Positions 1 through 6,182 are shown, numbered from the stretch's first letter. The stretch: DNA of 6,871 nucleotides from CAYRPN01 sp964426135 (GCA_964426135.1 CAYRPN010000204.1:1-6871), one strand, 5' to 3'. Notes: a model not told the origin generated them from the sequence alone. Made by a program: numbers and translations.

Positions 1-105
1 GCGGCGTTGAGCCGCTTCAAATCGACCGGAGTCACAGACTCCGGCTCTGTTCACGACTCCGAAACGCCTATTCCAACCGGTATCAAGTACGCAAATGCCG
101 GATGA
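1..105 (+). CDS. Possible C-terminal end of a gene entering from the left
   Basis: Frame 1 is open from the window edge to a TGA at 103-105. It encodes 34 residues rich in Ser, Thr and Gly and ending in IKYANAG. About 62% of third positions are G or C, which fits this genome only weakly. No domain is recognisable, and frame 3 is also open through the same bases, so openness alone proves little. Against coding, a hairpin with an 8-bp stem (26-33 with 37-44) sits inside the stretch. A composite intergenic repeat starts 6 bp after the stop, which fits a gene ending here. The function is unknown and this could equally be intergenic DNA. Confidence 0.2.
   Translation, partial: AALSRFKSTGVTDSGSVHDSETPIPTGIKYANAG
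26..44. other. Perfect 8-bp hairpin, terminator-like but without a T-tract
   Basis: CCGGAGTC (26-33) and GACTCCGG (37-44) are perfect inverted repeats around a 3-nt loop. No run of T follows on either strand, so it does not meet the usual pattern of an intrinsic terminator. It may be a transcript 3'-end stem or simply part of a coding sequence. Confidence 0.35.
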
Positions 106-110
106 ACCAC

Positions 111-345
111 TTTTCCGAGTGGCCGGGGCTGGAGTCTGCGGAAGCCCCGGAAGGGCGCGGCGGGATTCACAAGAGCCTCGAAAATCGTGATTCGTTGGAG
201 CAAGATGCATCGTTCCGGGGCATCCGCCGAGCCCTCTGCCCCGGCCACCCGTCGCGCGATGGTGGCGATTGCAAACTTGTGCGTTCCGACCCTCACCCCA
301 GCCCTCTCCCTGGGAGGGAGAGGGGGCCGGAATTCCGCTCCCGGA
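111..345 (+). repeat. Composite GC-rich hairpin repeat, copy A
   Basis: This intergenic element recurs in the same orientation at 5272-5535. It begins with two GC-rich hairpins facing each other, as in paired REP (BIME-like) elements. Hairpin 1 pairs 123-130 with 143-150, and hairpin 2 pairs 215-222 with 237-244. Their outer arms, GTGGCCGGGGC (119-129) and GCCCCGGCCAC (238-248), are a perfect 11-bp inverted repeat. A third hairpin near the right end has a 10-bp stem (302-311 with 315-324) and a GGG loop. Its CCCTC...CCCTCTCCC lead-in is a motif seen between genes in many bacteria. It spans most of the gene-free stretch before the pseudopilin gene. No protein is expected here, although several frames stay open because of the base composition. 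Confidence 0.85.
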
Positions 346-386
346 ATAATTGGCGGCCCTCTGTCGATCGGTACAGCCGGTGCATC

Positions 387-414
387 TTGTATTTTCTGTC
401 GATGAGACTAAAAT
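387..414 (+). promoter_or_regulatory. Weak sigma-70-type promoter candidate for the pseudopilin gene
   Basis: TTGTAT (387-392) and TAAAAT (409-414) are separated by 16 bp in an unusually AT-rich patch just after the repeat. The -10 matches the consensus TATAAT at five of six positions; the -35 matches only its TTG. Transcription would start near 421, about 27 bp before the ATG at 448. Little is known to me about housekeeping promoters in this group, so this is a candidate only. Confidence 0.3.
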
Positions 415-447
415 TGCATCCGGTCGGTTCTGGAATGGGCGAGAACC

Positions 448-1263
448 ATGGCAACCACCAACCTCATGCGCAGGTCTGCGTTCACCCTCGTGGAGATGCT
501 CCTCGTCGTGGGCGTGATCGTGCTGTTGATCGGGCTGCTTCTGCCTTCGTTCAGTCGCGCCAAGTCGCAGACGCGCACGATGGTTTGCCAGGTGAATCAG
601 GCGGCGCTCTCGCAGGCGGCGATTGCCTATTCCGTGTCCAACCGAGGCAAGTTGTTTCCCTACGACAACGCCGACAACACGTTGCGTTACGAGACATTCT
701 GGATGACGTTGATCGATCATTACACGGGCGACATGGATCAGCTTCGCATGTGCCCGGAGACCGTGATTTCGCCGGAAGGGCAAGTCGGCGCCTACGCCGC
801 GGGATGGGGCACCGTGCGCGGCGCGTGGGGCATGCCTTGGGTCGCCAGCGGCTGGGGCTTTCTCGGCAAGAACTACGGCAGCTACGGCTGGAACGCGTGG
901 ATGCACTCGAGCCGGACGGCATACATCAAGGGCCAGAGCAACGACGTCGCCGACGACAAGCGACACTGGAAGAGCCTCAAGTACTGCACGACCTCGGCGA
1001 CCACGCCGTTCTTTTCCGATATGAGCTGGGTGGACACGTGGTTCCACAACAAGTCCGGCGGCCCCGTCAGCAACCCGCCGGCGAATCTCTTCGCCGAGAA
1101 CTCCGGCTCCGGCCGCGTCTGCATCAACCGGCACAACCGCGGCGTCTGCCACGGTTATGTCGACGGTTCCGCGGGCTGGACCACGCTGGAGGAACTCTGG
1201 AAACTCACGTGGAACAGCGAGTCCACGCCGATGAATCCGCCCTGGGCACTGCCGGCTCAATGA
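448..1263 (+). CDS. Prepilin-type (type II pseudopilin-like) protein with H-X9-DG motif
   Basis: The 271-residue protein begins with a short basic leader (MRRSA) followed by FTLVEM and a strongly hydrophobic helix (about residues 12-35). This is the hallmark of type IV pilin-like proteins processed by prepilin peptidase. Cleavage would fall before Phe12, with Glu16 as the conserved +5 glutamate; the residue before the cut is Ala rather than Gly. Near the C-terminus His229 is followed after exactly nine residues by Asp239-Gly240. This fits the H-X9-DG signature of the pseudopilin-like families expanded in Planctomycetota and Verrucomicrobia. In between is a Trp-, Gly- and Tyr-rich region with Cys residues. 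ATG 448 is chosen although its Shine-Dalgarno is weak (GAG at 441-443); Met7 (466) is an alternative start with no better site. The protein is probably exported and assembled in, or handled by, a type II secretion/type IV pilus-like system. No partner gene is adjacent, so its exact role is unknown. It converges on the next gene with 21 bp between stops. Confidence 0.9.
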   Translation: MATTNLMRRSAFTLVEMLLVVGVIVLLIGLLLPSFSRAKSQTRTMVCQVNQAALSQAAIAYSVSNRGKLFPYDNADNTLRYETFWMTLIDHYTGDMDQLRMCPETVISPEGQVGAYAAGWGTVRGAWGMPWVASGWGFLGKNYGSYGWNAWMHSSRTAYIKGQSNDVADDKRHWKSLKYCTTSATTPFFSDMSWVDTWFHNKSGGPVSNPPANLFAENSGSGRVCINRHNRGVCHGYVDGSAGWTTLEELWKLTWNSESTPMNPPWALPAQ

Positions 1264-1284
1264 GACCTGCCGCGGCGCGATCGA

Positions 1285-3306
1285 TCACTTCAAACTCTGC
1301 TGCAACTGTGTCACGGCGATCAGCGTGATGGCGGTGGGCTTGACCGCCAGGCGGTTGTCCCACAGGGCGAAGCGCACGCCGTCGAGCGCTTCGCGGCCCT
1401 TGCCGCGCACGTAAAAAAGCGACGGCTCATCGAACATGAGCTGGCCCAGGAAGCGGACGTTGAGCGTGGCGTCCAGCTTGACGAGGTTGGCGTTCTCTTT
1501 GCCCTGGATGTCGGACACGGCGAGCGACTGCGAGAGGAGCGCGAGCACATAAGCGGACCGCCAGTCGGGTGTCGGCACGCCTTCGCCGGTTTCATTGATC
1601 AGGTCGTAGCCTCCGACGACATCGTCCGGTCCCAGCGCGGGTTTGCCGCGGACGAGGCGCTTGCTTCTGAGCATGGAAAGCAAATCGCCGGCGGCCGTGG
1701 CGCGGGCGAGCCAGGCGGCCTTGGCCTTGGCGTCGGTAGGGTTGGCCAGGCGGTGCATGCGGGCCGTGGCGTCCATGATCCAAGGCATGGCCGCGACGCC
1801 TTCGGTTAGCGTCAGCTTGGCGCCCCACACCGCTTCGAGTCCCGCTTCGAGCACCGTGGCAAGCTTCTCGTCCCGGCTCTTTTCATACTGCGCCGCCAGA
1901 GCCGCCAGCAGAATGCCCTGCGTTTCCCAGGACAGCGGCGCCCGGCTGCGGGCGTTGAGAAACAGTCCTTTGTCCACGGGGGCCGCGGCGACACGGGCGG
2001 CCAGTTTCTCGCGATCGTCTTTCAGTTCAGCCAGATGCGGCGCTTCGCAAAGCGTCAGCAGCAGCAGGGCGTGGGCGTCGACTTCGCCCTCCTTCGGATC
2101 CTGCACGGAGAACTTGCGGCGGAGGGTGTCGATCAGGACGAAAGCCTTTTCGCGCGTGTTCAGGTAATCCAGGCCATTGGGATCCCGCGCGCCGAGCATG
2201 GTGACTCGCCGGCTCATCGCCAGCGCCACCAGGGCGGCATCGCTGTCGGTCGCCTTGGTGGGATCAAAGAGATCGCTGGCGGGCAGGTAGGTGCCGGTAA
2301 GCGTGCCGTCGGGCAACAGTCGCTGGACGAGATGGCTGGTGAGCCGGCGTCCCATCGCTTCGACGGTGCGCAGATCGACAGCCTGCGGCGGGATGACCTC
2401 GTTGCCGCGGGTGAGCTGCGTCACCGGCTGGTCCTGCGAAGCGCGGGCCAGGTGAATCACATCGAGGCGCTGCAGTCGCGGCCCCTTGTCCCGCCCGACG
2501 CGCGGCTCCAGTTGGAGCATCTCGTCCGCCTGGTATCCGACATCCGCCATCAGCCGCTTGATCTGGCTGTCGGGCAACAGATTCGACGCCAGCGCGGAGG
2601 CAGGCCATTGCACGGCGGACGCCTCAGGCTTCAGATGATTCCGCATGCGCAGGCCGTGATAGCCCGCGGCGAACTGAAAGTAGACGGTCTGCGGCGGGGC
2701 CTTGTCCGCCACGAGAATGTCGGTGGGGGAATGCGCGATCTGCACGTCCAGCACCAGCGGAATCGGATCCGGTTTGGCTGCGGGCAGGTTGATGGTCGGC
2801 TTCTTGCCTGCCTTGATCTCCTTGTCCGCCTGATCGCGCACGCTGCGGTTGAACGTCCGGTCGCGAGCGTCCTTGAAGTTCACCAGCGCAATCTCGGTGG
2901 CGGCGGCGACCAGCTCGCGCAGGTCCTGCGCCTCCTGCGGACGCGCGGTGCCCAGCGCGTCGCCCACCCCGAGCGTCAGGCCGCCGTAGCGCAATGTCAC
3001 GCGCACGCCGACGACGCCGCTGACCAGCAGCGGGCGCTCGCCCGCCTTGCGTTTCACTTCTTCGTCCTTCACCCACTGCTCGGCCAGTTGGTACATCGAG
3101 CGGGCAACGGACCAGTCCACCGCCGGCGCATCGATGATGGGGTCGGCCGCCCGCACGCCCGAGCCGGTCGCGGCGAGCAGCAGCACCACCGCCAACCCTG
3201 TGGACAGTGATGCCCGCCAGTGCGCAGCGATGTTGCCTGCACGCAACAATCCGCACAGCCGGTGAATTACGTGAAAAGAAGTTCCGCGAAAGTCTATTTG
3301 CAGCAT
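1285..3306 (-). CDS. Exported protein with AMMECR1-like N-terminal region and helical C-terminal region
   Basis: From ATG 3306 the product is 673 residues. A hydrophobic segment (about 35-48) ending in GVRA|AD around residue 53 predicts a signal peptide and export. Residues about 65-270 follow the AMMECR1 domain order: a helix, a GVRVTLRYGGLTLGVG segment (100-115) where the family has GVFVTL...LRGCIG, a helix, a PLVLDVQIAHSPTDI strand (183-197), a GYHGL turn (215-219), and a LLPDSQ segment. The family's RGC residues are absent, so this would be a divergent, possibly inactive version. Residues about 320-673 are Ala/Leu-rich helices. They include LLPDGTLTGTYLP (about 330-342) and SDAALVALAMSR (about 355-366), suggesting an alpha/alpha-toroid-like fold; this is inference. 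The frame extends upstream to a GTG at 3372, but that would overlap the divergent sigma-54-like promoter. No start has a good Shine-Dalgarno. TTG 3249 would give a more normal 34-residue signal peptide and is a serious alternative. The function is unknown. Confidence 0.85.
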   Translation of the reverse strand: MLQIDFRGTSFHVIHRLCGLLRAGNIAAHWRASLSTGLAVVLLLAATGSGVRAADPIIDAPAVDWSVARSMYQLAEQWVKDEEVKRKAGERPLLVSGVVGVRVTLRYGGLTLGVGDALGTARPQEAQDLRELVAAATEIALVNFKDARDRTFNRSVRDQADKEIKAGKKPTINLPAAKPDPIPLVLDVQIAHSPTDILVADKAPPQTVYFQFAAGYHGLRMRNHLKPEASAVQWPASALASNLLPDSQIKRLMADVGYQADEMLQLEPRVGRDKGPRLQRLDVIHLARASQDQPVTQLTRGNEVIPPQAVDLRTVEAMGRRLTSHLVQRLLPDGTLTGTYLPASDLFDPTKATDSDAALVALAMSRRVTMLGARDPNGLDYLNTREKAFVLIDTLRRKFSVQDPKEGEVDAHALLLLTLCEAPHLAELKDDREKLAARVAAAPVDKGLFLNARSRAPLSWETQGILLAALAAQYEKSRDEKLATVLEAGLEAVWGAKLTLTEGVAAMPWIMDATARMHRLANPTDAKAKAAWLARATAAGDLLSMLRSKRLVRGKPALGPDDVVGGYDLINETGEGVPTPDWRSAYVLALLSQSLAVSDIQGKENANLVKLDATLNVRFLGQLMFDEPSLFYVRGKGREALDGVRFALWDNRLAVKPTAITLIAVTQLQQSLK

Positions 3307-3366
3307 CTGCGGCAATCTCAGGGGGTTGCGTTCGAAACGGCGGCGGGAACGGCGGGCGGTGGGGAC

Positions 3367-3382
3367 TGGCACGCGGGTTGTT
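3367..3382 (+). promoter_or_regulatory. Sigma-54 (RpoN)-like promoter
   Basis: TGGCACG (3367-3373), four bases, then TTGTT (3378-3382) matches the consensus TGGCACG-N4-TTGCW at all fixed positions but one: the C of the -12 GC is T. The GG at 3368-3369 and the GT at 3380-3381 have the correct 10-bp spacing. Transcription would begin near 3393, about 22 nt before the ATG at 3415. RpoN promoters need an enhancer-binding activator; I did not identify its upstream site. The long non-coding strand match could be chance, but its placement before a ribosome binding site, an ORF and a terminator supports it. Confidence 0.5.
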
Positions 3383-3414
3383 ATGTCAAGGGCAACGCAT
3401 CAGGGAGATTTCAA

Positions 3415-3513
3415 ATGACGATTGCCATGTGGTTCCAACTCTCCGCGGATCAGATCGAACGCCGCAAACGTATGCTGACCCTCGTCGGAATGATCTTCGC
3501 GGCCCTTTGCTGA
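3415..3513 (+). CDS. Small ORF (32 residues), possible sigma-54-controlled small protein
   Basis: ATG 3415 is preceded by GGGAG (3403-3407) with a 7-nt spacer, a good Shine-Dalgarno. The product has a polar first half (LSADQIERRKR) and ends in a hydrophobic stretch, MLTLVGMIFAALC, with a terminal Cys. This could be a short membrane-inserting tail, though 13 residues is short to span a bilayer. A sigma-54-like promoter lies just upstream and an intrinsic terminator 48 bp downstream, so the whole unit predicts a transcript of about 200 nt (about 3393-3590). It diverges from the exported AMMECR1-like protein gene. I recognise no family. It may instead be a small RNA with an incidental ORF, or a leader peptide, although no gene follows on this strand before the terminator. 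Confidence 0.5.
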   Translation: MTIAMWFQLSADQIERRKRMLTLVGMIFAALC

Positions 3514-3560
3514 ATCGTTGGATGCCTGGCCTCGGCGTTGCACGCACACGCACTTCCATG

Positions 3561-3590
3561 CCCACCCTCGGAGGAGAGGGTGGGTTTTTT
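3561..3590 (+). terminator. Intrinsic (rho-independent) terminator
   Basis: CCCACCCTC (3561-3569) pairs perfectly with GAGGGTGGG (3576-3584) around a 6-nt loop, and six T follow (3585-3590). This is the textbook arrangement for termination of + strand transcription. The only candidate upstream transcript is the one carrying the 32-residue ORF. Confidence 0.85.
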
Positions 3591-3707
3591 GTTGAGGGAC
3601 GAAACTCGCAGCGCGTCAGGACTATTCAGGAGAAGAGTCTATCAGAACGGTTGACGGAATCCGAGAACGAAGTGCAATAGGCGGCAGTGAAACGGAGGCC
3701 TTTCCAT

Positions 3708-4114
3708 CATTTAGCCGGCGGGCTTGCCCGCCGAGAATCAACGGCCACAACAGCGCATCGGTTTGCGGAACACGCCTGCCGGTGGTTTGTCTCGAAGCGC
3801 AGGCGACCTGGCCGCTAGACATCCGCGGCGGGCTTGCCGCCGAGAATCAACGGCCACAACAACGCATCGGTCTGCGCAACACGCCTGCTGGTGGTTTGTC
3901 TCGAAGCGCAGGCGACCTCGCCACTGGACATCCGCGGCGGGCAAGCCCGCCGNNNNNNNNNNNNNNNNNNNNNNNNNNNNNNNNNNNNNNNNNNNNNNNN
4001 NNNNNNNNNNNNNNNNNNNNNNNNNNNNNNNNNNNNNNNNNNNNNNNNNNNNTCTCGAAGCGCAGGCGACCTCGCCACTGGACATCCGCGGCGGGCAAGC
4101 CCGCCGGCTAAATG
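3708..4114. repeat. Tandem 109-bp repeat array with palindromic junctions and 26-bp inverted ends
   Basis: Two units are readable, at 3732-3840 and 3841 to about 3949. They differ at about seven positions over roughly 98 bp, and a third partial copy resumes after the Ns at 4053. The units join at GC-rich palindromes of the type CGGCGGGC-TT-GCCCGCCG; the junction at 3826-3842 has lost one C, and those at 3935-3952 and 4089-4106 carry AA in the centre. Inside each unit CGCCTG and CAGGCG could form a further stem. The outer ends, 3708-3733 and 4089-4114, are perfect 26-bp reverse complements beginning CATTTAGCCGGC. No target-site duplication is evident and no protein is encoded; open frames here are compositional. 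The right end lies 15 bp beyond the stop of mdh, so its hairpin may also stop mdh transcripts. The array resembles an extended REP/MITE-like element. Confidence 0.85.
3953..4052. other. Assembly gap of 100 Ns inside the repeat array
   Basis: Exactly 100 Ns, the conventional placeholder for a gap of unknown size. The bases before it (3899-3952) are repeated after it (4053-4106), so the assembly broke inside identical repeat units. The real distance and the number of units cannot be read here. Confidence 0.95.
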
Positions 4115-4129
4115 GGTGGTGATGTCATC

Positions 4130-5101
4130 TCACGCCAGATCGGGGAACAGCTTCTTTACGGCCGAGACCAGGTCCTTCACGTGGCTGACCGACTCGGCCA
4201 TGAGCTTGCTCTCGCCCGCATCCATGTCGATCTTGACGACCTTCTCGACGCCCTTGGCGCCGAGCACGACGGGCACGCCGACGAAGTAGCCCTGGCCCTT
4301 GGCGCCGGGCGCGACGCTGTATTCTTCCTCGCAGTAGGCGGCGCAGGGGAGGATGCGCTTTTTGTCCTTGACGATGGCCTCGACCATCTGGATGACGCCG
4401 GAGGCCGGGGCGTAGTAGGCGCTGGTGCCCATGAGCTTGACGATTTCGCCGCCGCCGACTTTGGCGCGCTCGACGCAGGCGTTGATTTTTTCCATCGGCA
4501 GAAGCTGCGTGACAGGGACGCCGTGGACGCTGGTGTAGCGCGGCAGCGGCACCATGTCGTCGCCGTGCCCGCCCAGCAGCAGCGCGCTGACGTCCTCGAC
4601 GGAGCAGCCGATCTCCCACGCGATGAACGTGCGGTACCGCGCCACGTCGAGGCAGCCGGCCTGGCCGATGATGCGATGCGTCGGGAAGCCGGTGACCTTC
4701 CACGCGGTGTAGACCATCGCATCGAGCGGATTGCTCACCACGATGACGATGGCGTCGGGGGCGTACTTTTTCACGTTCTCGCTGACGGAGCGCACGATGC
4801 CCACGTTGACGTTGATCAGATCGTCGCGGCTCATGCCCGGCTTGCGCGGCACGCCCGCGGTGATGACGACGACATCGCTGCCCGCGATGTCCTCATAGTT
4901 CGCCGTGCCTTTGATGCCGACGTCGAATCGTTCGATCGGCCCGCACTGGGCCAGGTCGAGCATCTTGCCTTTGACGACGTTTTCCGCCTGCGGAATGTCC
5001 AGGACAACGATGTCGCCCAGTTCCTTCGAGGCTGCCCAGAGGGCGCAGGAAGAGCCGACATTGCCGCCGCCGATGATGGTGATTTTGGGACGCTTGGTCA
5101 T
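4130..5101 (-). CDS. mdh: Malate dehydrogenase, NAD-dependent, LDH-like type
   Basis: This 323-residue enzyme interconverts malate and oxaloacetate with NAD(H) in the cytoplasm, as part of the TCA cycle. It has the normal length for the LDH/MDH superfamily. The nucleotide-binding loop GGGNVG is at 11-16, and Asp35 at the end of the second strand favours NAD over NADP. The mobile active-site loop TAGVPRKPGMSRDDL (81-95) carries Arg86 where lactate dehydrogenases have Gln, pointing to malate, and Arg92. Further expected residues are Asn124, the catalytic pair Asp152 and His179 (GGHGDD), and substrate-binding Arg155. All are present, so it should be active. The start MTKRPK at 5101 places the glycine motif near the N-terminus, as is usual; an extension to 5158 adds 19 residues without family support. 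The Shine-Dalgarno is weak (GAGA about 9 nt upstream). No other TCA gene is adjacent. The palindromic repeat array begins 15 bp after the stop and may serve as its terminator. Confidence 0.95.
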   Translation of the reverse strand: MTKRPKITIIGGGNVGSSCALWAASKELGDIVVLDIPQAENVVKGKMLDLAQCGPIERFDVGIKGTANYEDIAGSDVVVITAGVPRKPGMSRDDLINVNVGIVRSVSENVKKYAPDAIVIVVSNPLDAMVYTAWKVTGFPTHRIIGQAGCLDVARYRTFIAWEIGCSVEDVSALLLGGHGDDMVPLPRYTSVHGVPVTQLLPMEKINACVERAKVGGGEIVKLMGTSAYYAPASGVIQMVEAIVKDKKRILPCAAYCEEEYSVAPGAKGQGYFVGVPVVLGAKGVEKVVKIDMDAGESKLMAESVSHVKDLVSAVKKLFPDLA

Positions 5102-5271
5102 GGTGTGTTTCTCGCGATGACTGGAGGGACGGGCATGATAGGTTTTGCCACGGAGCACGCCAGTGGGGGATACACCGGGGGATCACCGGGACATGCGTGG
5201 AGGCGGCGGCTCGTGCCCAGCCGCGGAACCGACGGGCGCCCAGGTTGACGGCGGCTCGGAGCGTGAGAATT

Positions 5272-5535
5272 TTTTCCGGGTGGCCGGGGCTGGAGTCGGC
5301 GGAAGCCCCGGAAGAGCGCGCGGAAATCGCAAGGCCAGCGGAAAGCGCGATTCGTTCGAGCAAGGTGCCCCGTTCCGGGGCATCCGTCGAGCCTCACGCC
5401 CCGGCCACCCGTCGGGACGAACAGATTGTGCGGCATCCGTCACGCGATGGTGGCGATTGCAAACTTGTGCGTCCCGACCCTCACCCCAGCCCTCTCCCTG
5501 ACAGGGAGAGGGGGCCGGAATGCAAGCCCGGGAAA
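5272..5535 (+). repeat. Composite GC-rich hairpin repeat, copy B
   Basis: Same element and orientation as 111-345, about 5.16 kb away. The 11-bp outer inverted repeat is intact (5280-5290 with 5398-5408). The third hairpin keeps its 10-bp stem (5490-5499 with 5503-5512) while its loop is GAC instead of GGG. Relative to copy A it has 28 extra bases (5415-5442), bounded by short direct repeats CCGTC at 5409-5413 and 5437-5441. Copy A may therefore have lost them by slippage. It fills most of the gene-free stretch 5102-5597. The rest of that stretch, 5102-5271, is the mdh leader, where I see no convincing promoter. Confidence 0.85.
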
Positions 5536-5597
5536 GATGGGTACACCCGCTTTGGTTGTTTGAGGTCCGCGATTCACGGCTGGCGCTTGTATCGCCG

Positions 5598-5810
5598 ATG
5601 AATAACGAGATGACCAGCATCGCCGCCAACAGTTCGTCCGCCCCGTCCACGCTCGCCGCCGAGATCGGCATCCGCGTGGCGGTGAAAGCCAAGAATGTGG
5701 CGGAGCAGCAAGGCGCCGCGATGATTTCCCTTCTCGAAAGCGCCGGCGAACTCTCGCAATCCCTCGCGGCTGAGCCCGGCAAAGGCACGCGGCTCGACGT
5801 CATCGGGTAA
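5598..5810 (+). CDS. YjfB-like small protein (putative motility family)
   Basis: The 70-residue product contains an Ala-rich helix, AAEIGIRVAVKAKNVAEQQGAAMISLLESAG (about residues 20-50). It ends in LDVIG. The order of a VAVKAKN...EQQG...LLES segment followed by a short tail ending in LDV(I) matches the small YjfB family. In Bacillus subtilis, yjfB is linked to the motility (SigD) regulon. The family's molecular role is not established, so the motility link is only a hint. ATG 5598 is used; ATG 5610, in the same frame, would give 66 residues. Neither has a clear Shine-Dalgarno. The frame is open further upstream to 5520 but that part lies in the end of the hairpin repeat and is unlikely to be translated. 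No flagellar gene is nearby. It converges on the small membrane protein gene at 5922-6119, with about 110 bp of featureless DNA between. Confidence 0.7.
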   Translation: MNNEMTSIAANSSSAPSTLAAEIGIRVAVKAKNVAEQQGAAMISLLESAGELSQSLAAEPGKGTRLDVIG

Positions 5811-5921
5811 CCAGGGCTCGCACACGTCGGTACGCCAGGTAAACGTCCCCCAACCACTCGGCTGTTCATGAATGGCCTCTCCGTCCGCCGCGCGCCGCCG
5901 CTGGCATGGAGCACATCGCCA

Positions 5922-6119
5922 TTACTTGCTGTTCACCTTCTCGCTGATCGCGTCGCCGGCTTTTTTGGCCTTGTCCGCGTCCTGCTTGATCTTGTCCTTG
6001 TCGATCTGGATCTGGATGTTGTTGTTGTCGGACGAGACCTTGAACCAGCCCAGGAAATAACCGGCGACGGCGACCACCGCGGCGAGAATGACGATCGTTC
6101 CAAGCAGTTTGCGAATCAT
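5922..6119 (-). CDS. Small membrane-anchored protein with charged coiled-coil-like tail
   Basis: The 65-residue protein has two positively charged residues (MIRK), one hydrophobic helix (about residues 5-26, LLGTIVILAAVVAVAGYFLGWF), and a short linker with NNN. Its tail is Lys/Asp/Glu/Ala-rich (about 38-65, DKDKIKQDADKAKKAGDAISEKVNSK) and looks like an amphipathic helix. A single membrane pass with one soluble tail is expected. The start is firm: AGGAG (6126-6130) lies 6 nt before the ATG. Small proteins of this layout are common in planctomycete genomes, but I know of no assigned function. It diverges from the gene at 6206, with a palindrome between them. No terminator was found downstream. 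Confidence 0.8.
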   Translation of the reverse strand: MIRKLLGTIVILAAVVAVAGYFLGWFKVSSDNNNIQIQIDKDKIKQDADKAKKAGDAISEKVNSK

Positions 6120-6182
6120 CGGAAGCTCCTTTCAGCCGGCCGCCAGTCGTCGCGGGGCGCCGGTCACGAACCGGGGTGCGGA

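Noticed and set aside
102..1328. A 408-codon open frame on the + strand overlapping the pseudopilin gene
   Set aside because: It runs through the hairpin repeat and is offset from the clear pseudopilin frame; its Arg-rich product has no sensible domains and reflects GC-rich composition.
2035..3210. A 391-codon + strand frame opposite the exported protein gene
   Set aside because: Arg/Gln/His-rich antisense shadow of a GC-rich gene, with no ribosome binding site or recognisable domain; the - strand frame has a signal peptide and family-like motifs.
3307..3372. Upstream GTG start (3372) for the exported protein, adding 22 residues
   Set aside because: It would push the signal peptide deeper into the protein and overlaps the divergent sigma-54-like promoter; there is no Shine-Dalgarno.
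3720..3952. CRISPR array, because of regularly spaced repeats
   Set aside because: The whole 109-bp unit is repeated, including what would be spacers, and no cas gene is present.
3724..4122. Open frames through the 109-bp array, as a possible repeat protein
   Set aside because: All frames in both strands are open to similar extents, the unit of 109 bp is not a multiple of three, and the frames run through Ns.
4112..5248. A 378-codon + strand frame opposite mdh
   Set aside because: Antisense shadow rich in Asp, His and Arg; mdh on the other strand has every catalytic residue.
5594..5601. GCCGATGA as a flagellar sigma-28 -10 element for the YjfB-like gene
   Set aside because: No matching -35 (TAAA-like) element at the right distance, and the site overlaps the likely start codon.
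5183..5914. A 243-codon - strand frame across repeat copy B and the YjfB-like gene
   Set aside because: Most of it reads through the hairpin repeat and the remainder is the complement of the YjfB-like frame.
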